A DNA stretch of 64,000 bases from Daldinia sp. FL1419 (Eukaryota; Ascomycota; Sordariomycetes; Xylariales; Hypoxylaceae). The notes below the pieces were generated by a model. That model was not told the DNA's origin, searched no databases, and worked only from the letters and a program-made list of their open reading frames with translations. The stretch lies in NCBI GenBank assembly GCA_025201765.1, contig MU623412.1, positions 116,743-180,742 of the forward strand. The letters are read 5' to 3'. This document shows positions 47,238 to 58,717 of this stretch, piece after piece. How positions within the stretch are numbered: position 1 is the first letter of the stretch; each line of letters starts with the position of its first letter. A program made the translations under genes and the position numbers.

Positions 47238-48345
47238 ATGGCGCGCGGAAATGATTCCCTTCAGACGTAAGTATCTAACGACAGAGTGTTTTCTACATTC
47301 CACTAATATACCAAATAGGTTCAAGTGTGCTATTGGTGGCGAGTGGCTCGCTGCTGATGGGTTCTCTCGAGCCCAGATGACCAAGTGGGAGAAGATTAGG
47401 AATAATGTTGATGTTACCCCCGAGAATGCTGGCCTGGTTTGCAAAGACCATGCGCAGCAAACGGAAGCGCCGCAAGAAGTCAAGTGCAACGGTCCCTGTG
47501 GTCTATGGAAACATAAGAATCACTTTAGCAAGAGGCAGCGTAATGACCCCAACGCAGTAAGTTTTGGTGCACTATTTTATACTCGGATTTCGTTAACCAG
47601 CAGCCACAGCGATGTATTTCTTGCACATCCTGGGCCATCAGCTTCGCCGGAAACGAAATTCCTCCCGCACCCCCGAATTCTCGTGTGCCCGAGACCGAAA
47701 TGACAGCGGGGACAACCGGTGTACAAGCCTATGCCCCTACTAACACGCCTGCTCCCGTCGTCGGGGAAGCTCTTCCCACCTACCAGCAAATCCAGAGTGG
47801 CCCGGTTGAGGTTGGAGAAGTCGACAGAACGGTACTACAGCAATCCGACTCGATGATGCGAATACGCCTCGACGGAACATTTGCTAACGGACCATCCACC
47901 AACTCCGATTATAGGGGACCTACTGCCCCTACTACGACAGTGGCAAGTTCTATCGAGAGCAGCGTGCCTCAGTTCTTTGTGAATCCGACTGTTCCCGTCG
48001 GCGAAACGCCCCCCCGGCTGTATGGCGGTAGCCCGTTCGCCCCTCCTCCCGGTGGTTGGGCTCCCCAGGACCCTGTGAACGTAGTGGATGAGGCAAACAA
48101 AGTGAACGGGGCGGAAGGTGGAAGCCCACGTAGAAAGGCTGAAGTTCCGAAGGGTGAAACTGGCAAAAAATTCTTCAAAGCGGTAAGTACTAAGTGAAAC
48201 TCGCTTGGTATATCTAACCAACAAGTTTCTATAGGATTCTCGTAGAGTGTATTTTGCAACTCCAGCTTACGCATCTTATCCTACGGATCCAGCCGGTCTC
48301 AGAGCTAGGGAAGGAGACAGCGACAGCGGTAGTGAGATCAATTAG
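47238..48345 (+). CDS. Stc1-domain protein (LIM-like zinc-binding)
   Basis: Four exons, 47238-47266, 47319-47556, 47610-48182 and 48235-48345 (introns 52-53 nt), give 316 aa. The N-terminal ~100 residues are a Stc1 domain: FKCAIGGEWLAADGFSRAQM, then VDVTPENAGLVCKDH, VKCNGPCGLWKHKNHFSKRQ and, after the second intron, RCISCTSWAISF. The paired Cys (KC, VC, CNGPC, C..C) fit a LIM-like double zinc site. In fission yeast Stc1 links RNAi to the CLRC H3K9 methyltransferase at heterochromatin (established). Whether this homologue does so is not known. The rest is Pro/Thr/Ser-rich and disordered, with RRKAEVPKGETGKKFFKA near the end. The second intron has three in-frame candidate acceptors; I chose CACAG because it leaves the best branch-site spacing. 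Confidence 0.88.
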
Positions 48346-48566
48346 TTTGTCAATAATGGCACAAGATGGTTATATTTCGTGTCTTTTGCAGTTTAATTGC
48401 ATACATGACTAGCTAGTTTAATTTCAAGAAGTTACCGCCTTTCAAGTAGTTGAGAGGTTCCAAGTGCTATTATTAGCTTTCTGCAATACATAATTCTTAT
48501 GATAGGTATCTCGAAATTAAGGAAAGGCATCCCCGCAAATAATTTTTTCTTGTTTTTTTCATCAGT

Positions 48567-50875
48567 CTAGACCCGAGCGGTTGCATCATAAGCCTTCTCC
48601 TGGGAGAATTGCTCCCTAGAATATTCAATTGTCTCAGTTGCGGATGGGACCTTGGGAGGAGCAATATTGCGGCGGAAGATGTAATGACCCCAGAAATAGA
48701 GGAATTGGTCTGCGCCGTACCGTACAAGGCTACGGAGCGGAACGTTAAAGACGGCATCAAGCTCCTCAAGCGTCTTTTCTTTAGTCTCGGGAAGGAAGAA
48801 CAGTACGAGGAAGAAACCGACAATGTTCCATGCTGCGTACCATGAAAATGCGCCCTGGGGTGTCCAGGCTTGGGTTAATGCCGGCCACGTCAGGGAGATA
48901 ACCGAGTTGAAGAGCCAAGTTGTCGCCGTCGCCAAGGACATGCCGATTGGACGGATGTATAACGGGTACGCTTCGGCGCTGTAGGTAAATGGAACGGGCT
49001 AGGGAGCAATTAGTATGACGATCCGTAAAAAGGGGCGGGTCTAGAGATGATCTTACCCCTTCTCCTGGGGAGTAAACGACGCCGTAGAGGTAGATTCCCA
49101 ACGCGATACAACCAATATGCGCAGTACTACTTGTTGGTATCCAAAAACTAAAGCCCGTGAAGAACAGGAAAAGTGACATCAACTATATCGGCAAATTAGT
49201 TGCTGCGTCTAAGAATTGTGTGTATGTAAAGGGGTTATACTTACAGGGAAAGTAGTCAAGAGCAAATTACGCCGACCAAAGGTATCAATAGTATAAAACG
49301 CCGGAAGAGCAAACAAGAAATTGACGATGCCGAAGCCGAGCGAGGCCACGAGAGCAGACTGAGTAGAGAAACCGCTTTCGATAAAGATTTCCGTCGAATA
49401 ATAGGCGATCGCATTGACACCGCAGAATTGCTGCATAAACATGACAATCTCGGAGGCGATCATGGCGTTTCGGTTTCGACGAATGGTAAGGATTTCCTTG
49501 ATCTTGCTCTGGCCGATATTCATGGTTTCCTTCTCGATCTGAAGAAGGGTGTCCATGTAGAAGAGATCTCGCGCAGCCTGGACTTTTTCGTACCGCAACT
49601 TACAGATGGCCCTGTAAGCGTCGACGTGTCTGTTCTTGGTCAGGTACCACCTAGGTGACTGTAATTCCTGTTAGCGACCTTTATGCCTTTCAGGGGTTCG
49701 GTGCTACCTACCTCAGGGGTGAGATACACGATAGCGCAGACGATAACGGCGGGTATTAGAGCAGATCCCATCATAAGACGCCAGTTTAGTCCTATGATCC
49801 CGGACAAGTTTGGGACGTCGAAGAATGCCAGGTCCATTACATATCCGAGCATAATACCGAAGGCAGTCCACATCTGCCACTGCATAACTAAGGCGCCACG
49901 AAGCTTCGGCGGGGAACATTCGGCAGCGAAGATAGCTTATGATCGTCAGCATCGTTGATATGTGCGATAATATGGTACCAAAGTAGTAACTTACGGGTCG
50001 TAGCAGACTTGGGGCCAATGCCGAACCCGAGAGCGAAACGAGCGATGAACATGTGCCACCAAGTGTTTGTAAACGCCTGCCAAAAGCAAGCTAGAGCCGA
50101 TACGGCACAGGAAATGAAGACAGTCCCTCGACGTCCGAACTTTTTATTCATCGGTTCAGTGAGCCAGCAACCGAAGAAGGCACAGCAGATGTATGGCGCA
50201 GCTGGGATATTATCAGCCATGGTCGAAGTTATTCACTAATATGAATATAGACTTACCGTTGACGAGCCCTAGTAGCCACGAATCTGTTTAGACGTATTAG
50301 TTAGCATATACCACGAGAATAGGTCGACATTTTGGTAGCTTACCTCTCTGGGATTGGGAATCTCCGATGCCGAATTCTGCCTTATAGAAGGACTGCGCGC
50401 CGTTGACTACAGTCTCATCCATTCCCTGAACAGCGGCACAGAGCGAGCAGATGACGATAACCGCATAGAGCATTTTAGGGTTCGACCACTTGTGTGTGAT
50501 TTCCCTATCGAGTACCTCTCTTTCATGATCGGTGAGCTCGTCGACGGTGTCGTACTTGTTCAAGTTGCCGGCGATCATGGCGCCGAGCCGAAAAGCACGA
50601 ATGTCTTCCGCATCAGTGAAGCCATGCTTTGCGCAGAACTCCTCACCTCGCTGGGCTAGCTGTGTTGGTGAAAGACCACCAAGGGGGTTCTCTAACTTGG
50701 CCGTAGCCTCTAGACGCTTTCTCCCCCCTTCATCCGGTACGTGATCTTTGGTTTCTCGGTGCTCAAGGTCCGAGGGAAATGCTTCTGAGTAGCCCAACTC
50801 CTTTCGAGGTTGGATTTTCTCTGTCTTCTCCCCTAATGAGCCATCCTTTGGCGGGTCTCCTGAATTGGAAGCCAT
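48567..50875 (-). CDS. MFS sugar transporter (sugar porter family)
   Basis: Plasma-membrane sugar/H+ symporter type; substrate not predictable. Seven exons on the minus strand: 50875-50344, 50283-50257 (27 nt), 50201-49995, 49935-49712, 49658-49245, 49182-49057 and 48998-48567, all in phase, giving 653 aa. A long hydrophilic N-terminus (about 135 residues, including AKHGFTDAEDIRAFRLGAMI) precedes twelve membrane helices, as in a known fungal subgroup of sugar porters. Family motifs: AAVQGMDETVVNGAQSFY in helix 1, GCWLTEPMNKKFGRRGTVF in the loop 2-3 region, PESPRWYL after helix 6, QQFCGVNAIAYYSTEIF in helix 7, DTFGRRNLL in loop 8-9, PVPFTYSAEAYPLYIR and LPETKEKTLEELD near the end. The gene converges on the Stc1-domain gene with 221 bp between stops. 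It looks intact. Confidence 0.93.
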
Positions 50876-53328
50876 CTTTGGGTAGGTTGTTAATCAGTCG
50901 ATTATGAAGCTGCGGTGTGGGCAACTTTTGTTTTTCAGTCTATTTGTCTCATCGTCATGTGAGACTATACAGTAACTAGAATAAGCTAGTTAAGTTGAAA
51001 GGACGGAGAAGAAACTGAAACGGACACAGACAAAAGAAGAATCATACATAGGTTAGAACGGGACTAGTTATATTAATCGACGACACAAGGCAATGAGAGC
51101 CTTGACATTCACCTGATGAGCCCATGTACATAGCAAGGAGACTACTCCGTCAACGGTCAAGGCTCGGCAGCCTTTATTCGCAAAAACAATTGTCGATCAT
51201 CGCGTGAGAGCTATACATGACGGAGGGAATATGGTGTAGTACAAGGACAATGCTTCAAGCCCCCGTTGGTCAAAGGCTTCTTTGAAGGATTACCCCCAAG
51301 ATGAGACGACGTCATCTAATAGTGCTGCTCTATTTGCCATAGCAGGGGTACTCCGGACCCTACACTTGCTAGAGTATAGTAGTATCTCTGGGGTAAGCCA
51401 ATCCAAGATGACTTAAGTGGTCTTTTTGCTTTTTGCCAAGGACCCCCAAGCTTTCCTTTGCTGCAATTCACCGATTAGCCCGGACAACGGCCAGAGTAGC
51501 GATAATAATATGAGAGAGCGGTGACGTAGATTAGTTCCAGGATAGTTCTAGGCCTTACTGGTACGAGTCTACTTTATATGCGTACGACAGCATGGACAGC
51601 GATAGTTTACAGGCTGGGAAGGGTGTTTCGGACCTTGGTTATATTAAAAAGCGTGATAGGGTAGAATCCTTCGAAGCTACGCTGCGCGGAAACGGGAACC
51701 AAAAGATTTGAGATTGTACTACCACATTATCCATGCGAGGTAATGTAAGTTGAAGGAGGGATATCAGCTTGAAATATGGCCGGTATGTTCAATATGGCTG
51801 ACATGGTCATTCCGAATGAAGCCTTTATGTATGCCGAAAGTAACTTGAAGCTCCCTCGTATGGACCGAATGTGACATCTAGAACTAAATACTTTTAAAAA
51901 ATAAAATAAAATAAAATGTAAGGAATGTAACGTTTTGACACGTGTTATAGGGCTGGGGGAGGTTTGTAAGTTTGAGTTTTGTAAGTTGTCCTGCCACCGG
52001 GGCAATGTCATGACAGTTACAAGGCAACTAAAAGTATATCATGTATATCACGTAGTTAGTTAGTACATCCTATAACTACCTCCCTTACAGTTTACTCTCG
52101 GCATAAGAAAGGAAAAATGAAAAAGAGTACATAATCATATGTTACACGAAGCCTTGCAGCTGGGTAGCTGCTTCCACTAGGTACCTAGCTACATAGGTAT
52201 CGCACCTGTCTACTCCACCCAGATCTGCTGTAAATAATTGTAACCTGTACGTATTCCTTCACCCGACACAAGGGAAAGCGGAGGACGGCATGTCATTCCA
52301 AAAGTTGGGGTATACGCTTTGCCATTGGCCAAGACCCCCAGATTGTCCTTCTGTGACGTAACGCGAACCGCATTTTTTACTTTTCAATAACTAAGCTTAT
52401 CATCCTCTTACATGCAGTAGTACTAATTAATACTTTTCTCCCCGGGCTTGTATTCCCACCACGCAGATGATTTCGCGATCGAACATTCAACCTACTCTTA
52501 ACCCTCCTTAATAGGATGGAAGCATATTTCGACGACTATCGTAGTAAGCGCTCAGAGCGCTATAAATAAGCAGGAATCATAAAATAAAAAAAGACGCTGT
52601 CGTATATTTGCATCAATGATTTAATAATCTGATCGCTAGGTTACGACGATAGACGAGTAATAACCCAATTTTGCCGGCATTCCGCGGTTGTTGGGTACAC
52701 CTCGTGCCCCCCTAGTCGCATCGCATCTGCGCATCTGCTGAACCGTCGAGTCGGCGTATCATAGGTCATGTGGTGCGTAGTGCATGTACTACCTATGTAA
52801 TATTTTGAACTCTAGGCGAGGCGACATAACAAGGCATAGCGTATCCAGGTAGAATACCCAACGAGGTAGATATCTACATCTTCTACTATGTACCTAGGTT
52901 ACCTAGATGGTTATAGTTAAGGTACCCAAGGTAAGGTAAGATGATGTACATCAGATATATAGATGAAATCGAGCCTTGTCTCATCGAGCTCATTGTCTTC
53001 GCATTTCTTAACTGAAAACGGATCTGCTCAAACTTGTGTACAACTTGTACTGCCCCGTCTATCTGTGCTAATTCCCGTGTGCCATAAACCCGAGTCCTAC
53101 CCGTAGACGACCTGAGATGCTCGGTTTGTTAGATTTTTGTGAATCGGCCGAGTCAGCCTTGGTTACACATTGACATATATACAATGCTAGGCGCCTGCTG
53201 GGCGACTCTAGCTGGTGAAGTATACGTATGATCGTCACCGCTACTTGCCTCTCCGAGTAATCCACCCCCCCCCTAGACCGCTATATACTTTCAGCAGGCA
53301 ATGATGTACAAATATAGCAGGTATTAAT
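50876..53328. other. Gene-free intergenic stretch
   Basis: It should include the MFS transporter promoter. No ORF has recognisable features. Visible are an AATAAAATAAAATAAAATGT tract (about 51898-51918), TACCTAGGTTACCTAG repeats (52890-52905) and a C8 run near 53266. The right end contains the 3' flank of the coiled-coil gene. Confidence 0.5.
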
Positions 53329-54572
53329 TCAGCCTGGAGAACCTGTATTTCTCGGCTGTCTGATGCTTGTTCCTAGTGCCCCGAGATCCTCGCTCGCGCT
53401 CGCTTTTCTCCGGGCTCTTTTCCGTTTCAGGGCAGACCACTCCGACTTCCATGCTGAGATGCTCTCTCGCAGTTCCTCATCCGCGTCTTTCGGTACGTAG
53501 CCTAAGCACTGCACCTCGATCGCCTTTAGCTGAATCTGTAGGCTGAGCATCTCCATCTCACCTTCGTTTCGTTCACATTCGCTTTCCCCGCGAGTGTCAG
53601 CACCGGTCAAAGCTTTAGGTAATGGTTGTCTTGGCTAAACCTACAGTTCCTTGACCCTTTTTTCGAGATAAATGATTCTCTGCGCGGCGCGTTCCGCCCG
53701 AGTGATGAGCAGTTCGTGAATATGCTATATAACGTTACATATGTATCAGTCAACGTGTGCTTACATTAGGTTAGGCGGGCGTCTGTGGACACTCTTACAT
53801 CTGTTTCCTCTTGTCGAGCACGTAGGCCCGAGACAACCTCTTCAAGTTCCTTACACAAATTTTGTGCTTCTACGGCGATTCGACTAGCCTGTGCTGACGA
53901 CATCTGAGACCCCTTAGCAGCAGAAACTTCCGGAGCATTAAGACTTGCTTCGGTTTGGGTTGACGTAGATGCGCACGTGGGCAACGGAGTGGTTGAAATA
54001 CTAGGCATCGTGTGTCCTGGTGTTAGCGGCCCCCAAAAGGAGTCCCGTTCATTCCTGTTATCCTGGAATACTAAGCTGGTAGGTCTAGACCTTAGTTGTC
54101 TTCGACTTGACGGGTAGTCTCTTGCAGATACAGCCTTTTCCATCTCATCCACTTTTGCATGGAGACTGTTGACGTTGTCTTCTTGGATATCATCCTGTTT
54201 ACTCAGTTGAGTGGCAAGATCATTTAATCGCTGCACAAGGACATCTTTGCTGTCCTGTACGACGGTGTCTCGTCTAGATCGTCCTGCCTCAGTTAGATGT
54301 AGAGCGGATGCTGATTTAATTAGGGGCGATGCAAACTGGCGACGCGCTGGGGAAAATGAAGACATGCCCAAGGAGTGAAGACGCAAGGAGGGCAAAGAAG
54401 GCGAAGCCGGTGGTGATGATTGAGGAGGAGTTGCGGCGGCATGGTATAATGACCAGGGGTGAGGATACTCGTCTGACTTGATACACCTAGGCGGCGTCTG
54501 CAAAGGAGGCGTTTGCAACAGCGGCGTGGCCGGAGGGCTATCCGGCTCCAGATCCGAATCTATGTCCGTCAT
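53329..54572 (-). CDS. Coiled-coil hypothetical protein
   Basis: Three exons on the minus strand, 54572-53799, 53724-53645 and 53581-53329, give 368 aa. The start is the ATG reading MTDIDSDLEPDSPPATPLLQ; the frame upstream of it has no ATG. The N-terminal ~100 residues are Pro/Ser/Thr-rich with a TPPLQTPP repeat. Coiled-coil segments are VLVQRLNDLATQLSKQDDIQ, EAQNLCKELEEVVSGLRARQ and, after the first intron, HELLITRAERAAQRIIYLEK, then MEMLSLQIQLKAIEVQCLGY and ISAWKSEWSALKRKRARRK. The second intron (63 nt) removes two in-frame TAG stops and has a GCTGACAC branch site, which joins the last frame to the gene. I recognise no named domain; cytoskeletal or spindle-associated roles are only possibilities. 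Confidence 0.72.
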
Positions 54573-55382
54573 AAGGCACACCAACTATAACCACAACCCT
54601 CGATAACAGCTTTTAACAGCTCGAACTAAGTACTTCCGTATTTGGATAGGTTACGATGTTACGATGGATGAGCCTGGCGAAAGATGCCTGACGATGTGAC
54701 ATATTCTTTGGTTGGAAATCATAGATGCAAGCTCAATGCAACCTGGATCCGTGCACCATAAAAAAAAACGGCTGGCCTTTGTGAGGGCCTAAGGCAACAA
54801 CGCAACGATTGCTATTGGAAGTGCATGCGCCTATATTAGCTGTACACGAAGCAGTCATACCGGACCCTTAGTAGGTGTAATGCGTACTCCGAAAATGTTG
54901 AAGCACCAGATCTAAAATGAAGATAGAGTTTGGTAGTTACGCGATATGCTTGGACTAAAAAAATGTAAGGATAACCTCCTATTTTAATCTTGAAACCATT
55001 GTAAATAACTAACTACTAGCTCCAAAGCGGTCTTCCAAGTATGTAGGTTAGTTAGGTAAGGTAGTACGGTAGTAATAGTAGTAAAAGGTAAGTCAAAGCT
55101 GGTAAAGAAAGCTAGGGCTAGATTTGGCGGGGGATCCGCATTGGCAGGTACATAATATAAGGCCCTTAAAGCTTAGAAGACGTGTTTCTTATTATATGAG
55201 AACATTTAGGTCCATCTTGATTGGAAGTGCCGACTCTGCATCGGTGCATGTACATAGTAATGTCTTTAGGTACTTGGGTACTTTCGACTTTCGGTTAACT
55301 GGCAGGAAATATGGGGGAAAAGAAAGAAAGAGCTCGTTGTCAGAATCGTCAGACCGTTGATAGACCTCGTCAAGTGTCTGTC

Positions 55383-55417
<35 letters not shown>

Positions 55418-56197
55418 AATCAATGTCCAGGTCGTTCACTTCTCTTAATAAGCAATCAGCGACTTGTCTTTCTCGGCTGTACTCGCATGATTTCGGTAAA
55501 GTGTTCAAGAGTTGTTTAACTGGTTTACTGGGGAAGCAGCTGGTGAGAGTGCTAATGGAACTAAAAGCTGGGCAACTTCTTCCCATGTCTCCGCGCCCCC
55601 ACAGATAAAGCAACCAATGACGGCTTTCGAAATTCTGCACCTGGAGACCGGGTCCTTGTTCTCCAGGCGTCCAAACTTCCCCCATTTGCAATTCCACATG
55701 GTCTTATGATTTCAACTCTTTTTTTCTTTCCTTTTTTTAATGTTAGTCTCCAAGTTAGTACTAGTCAATCCAATGATAAACTATCACTGCCGTTGCCCTT
55801 CTCAACAGCTTGTTGTGTGGTTTTTTTTTTCTCTTCACAAAGCTATCAACTAGAAAGTCTGTAGGTTGCGTCTTGTTGCATTTCGTTGCTGAGTGCAGCT
55901 CCTTTTTTAGAAGTTTTAAGCTCCTTGTTCTTTTTAGAGCCTCGGCACTTTTTTCTTAACTTATTAGAGAGATAGGACCCTGCTATCCGTTGCTAGGTTT
56001 CAAGCGTCATCTTAATTCCCGCGGGGTGACTCTCCGATTTGGTCTCGTGCTATTGCTCATATTTTATACTTCCACATTTACCAATTTACGTCTCATGGCC
56101 TGAACTTCCTTTTTCCACCTGAGATTATACACAGTCTTCAGGTCCGACGAGCCAAGCCTACCATCGAGCCTTCGCTAATTCGACGGATTCGCCCATC
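54573..56197. other. Intergenic region between the coiled-coil and PDK genes
   Basis: No convincing gene. It contains a 30-base A run (55384-55413), a possible but unsupported minus-strand frame at 55505-55699 (WNCKWGKFGRLENKD.. with CFICGG), and pyrimidine-rich tracts (55720-55960) that probably belong to the PDK promoter. Confidence 0.45.
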
Positions 56198-57709
56198 ATG
56201 TCGTGGAAGGCAACTGAACGGCTGATGGACACTATCCGCCATTACTCCAACTTCCCTGCAACGGGAGTGAGTTTACGGCAAATGGTCCAATTCGGCGAAA
56301 GGCCTTCAGTTGGTTAGTTGCATCTATTTCTCCTCCTCGTTGTAATTGCAATTGCAGGTTTGCTGATTCAACGTCGCCGGTCTAGGAACCCTGTTTCGCG
56401 CTTCCCAATTCCTCGCCGAAGAGCTTCCAATTCGCCTTGCGCATCGAGTACAAGAGCTTACAAGTCTTCCCGATGGCCTTAGTGACATGCCATCGGTTAA
56501 GAGAGTCCAAGATTGGTACGCGCAATCGTTTGAGGTAATGCCCCCCGGAGCTATCCACGATGGTTACGAGCATGAGTCATCTAACATGTGATAATAGGAG
56601 ATCATTAATCTCGGACGACCCGAGCTATCAAGAGATGTGCGAGACCGACTATTGAACCCGGGCAAATTCAGCAATGGAAAAGGGTCTTTACTTTCCGAAG
56701 CTACTCCGAACCCTAGCATTCGTGAAGGCCAATACGCTTCGGCGCCGCCGACACAGCTCGGCCTGGGAAATGCCAAGAAATACCAAGCTGCAAGGAGGTA
56801 TTTCGCTATGGTGGATGACAACGGCGACTGGCCTCCGGAGTTGCAGGCGTATAATTCTAGATTCGCACAGACGTTACACAAGATCAAAAGACGACATGAC
56901 AGTGTTGTTACAACGATGGCCCAAGGTATCTTGGAATACAAGAGAAAGAGGCAAAGAATGCAAATCGACAACAACATACAGTCCTTCTTGGACCGTTTCT
57001 ACATGTCTCGGATAGGTATCCGTATGCTTATCGGCCAACACATTGCTCTAACAGACCAGAGCCATCATCGGGATCCTACTTACGTCGGTATTATTTGTAC
57101 GAAGACGAACGTGCGGGATTTAGCGCAAGAGGCTATTGAGAATGCTCGATTTGTGTGCGAAGACCACTACGGACTTTTTGAAGCGCCCAAAATCCAACTT
57201 GTCTGCAACCCCGACCTTAACTTTATGTACGTCCCCGGTCATTTATCGCATATGCTCTTTGAAACCTTGAAAAACTCGTTACGAGCTGTTGTCGAGACTC
57301 ACGGGCAAGACAAGCAAGAGTTTCCGGTGACAAAGGTTATCGTCGCGGAAGGCAGAGAAGACATCACAATTAAGATCAGCGACGAGGGTGGTGGAATACC
57401 GCGAAGTGCCATCCCGTTGGTGTGGACGTACATGTATACTACTGTAGATCGGACCCCTAATTTGGATCCCGACTTCGACAAGAGCGATTTCAAGGCACCA
57501 ATGGCAGGTTTTGGCTACGGACTGCCAATTTCGAGGCTCTATGCACGGTATTTCGGTGGTGATCTCAAGTTGATTAGCATGGAAGGGTACGCTGTTTTTC
57601 TACTCCCAATTTTCTCTATTCCAATAGCACTAACCCGAAAACTAGGTATGGGACAGATGTGTATTTACACCTCAACCGACTGTCGAGCTCTTCGGAGCCC
57701 CTACAATAG
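56198..57709 (+). CDS. Mitochondrial pyruvate dehydrogenase kinase (PDK/BCKDK family)
   Basis: GHKL-fold serine kinase of the mitochondrial matrix that phosphorylates and inactivates pyruvate dehydrogenase E1-alpha. The family also includes branched-chain ketoacid dehydrogenase kinase, but the sequence looks closer to PDK. Exons are 56198-56312, 56386-56534, 56598-57586 and 57646-57709 (introns 59-73 nt), giving 438 aa. The N-terminal four-helix domain includes FPATGVSLRQMVQFG and TLFRASQFLAEELPIRLAHR. The ATP-binding N box is HMLFETLKNSLRAVVE, the G1 box is ITIKISDEGGGIP, and the G2 box is MAGFGYGLPISRLYARYFGG, followed by LKLISMEG. The last exon ends YGTDVYLHLNRLSSSSEPLQ, the usual fungal C-terminus. 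No cleavable mitochondrial presequence is obvious. Confidence 0.95.
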
Positions 57710-58717
57710 CAATCAGCAGTCATGAGGGAGTGGACATCGTCCCAAGGATTGACGTTGCCATATAAGAGAACGATGCAGAAACGACTCAAATTTTTCGAGG
57801 TCTCGGAGCGTAAGCAGGTCGGCGACGCGGAATCTATGATCAGCCAGGAGGGTGGCCGCTTTTCCCACATCGACGATGAGAAGGCAGAGCTATGATTTTG
57901 AGCATTTATTTGTATGACTTAAAAAGACAGAACACCCCGATCTTGAATGATGCGCCCGGTTTCGAGCGTGTTGCTCGCCTGGGATGGATACGAAGGGTAA
58001 GATGGAAAGGAAAGATCACATGGTTAGGTCAAATCAGGGGAGACACGCACAATAAGGTCGAAAATTCAACAGGTTTTGGGGCGCGGCGCTTTTTTATCTC
58101 CTCTTTTTCTCGTTTCATTTTCGGTCTTCCCTTTTTCCCAGTACTCGGCGCAGGACGGGAACTATAATGGATGGGAAGGAAAGGCGACCGGAATGAACAA
58201 GACGACTCTACTAGGTTAGGTACCTTACTCTGCATCAAGGCATGGTGTGTATAAAAAGCATTGAACAAGGTCAGTTCAGAAAAGAGAGCAACATTTGTTT
58301 TTTCCCGCAATGTATGGTATGAGGTACATAAATAAGTAAACAGCATTGATTGAAGACTTTCTTGTTTTTGTTTTTTTTAATCTGTTATACTAAATCCGCC
58401 GTGTCTTGCGATTTAAATATGCCTCACATGCATGTACCTATGCATATATATGCTATAGCATGGCAGATTCCCCTTTTCGTGGTTTTGGGCCTAGTGCTAG
58501 ATCAGCTTCCCCTCTTACCTGATATATATACAGCCATTATATAGAACGCTAATAATGGATCCCGACCGCTAGCCCACCTCTTTCCTTTCCTAACGTACAC
58601 TGTCCTATCATATGCCTAGTAGCTGTACGACAATACTTCGTCTGTCTGCTCTATATACTATCGTAACACGGCTTATTCTACCTGTTCGAATTCGGCGTGA
58701 CAAGGTATATCATCTCA
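57710..58717. other. Convergent intergenic region between PDK and S1P lyase genes
   Basis: 3' flanks of two convergent genes, about 1 kb. Open frames here have no family features. A TTTTTATCTCCTCTTTTTCTC pyrimidine tract lies near 58090. No RNA gene is recognised. Confidence 0.5.

Noticed and set aside
55505..55699. 64-codon minus-strand frame with CFICGG
   Set aside because: Overlaps other equally open frames, lacks a second Cys pair or any recognised domain.
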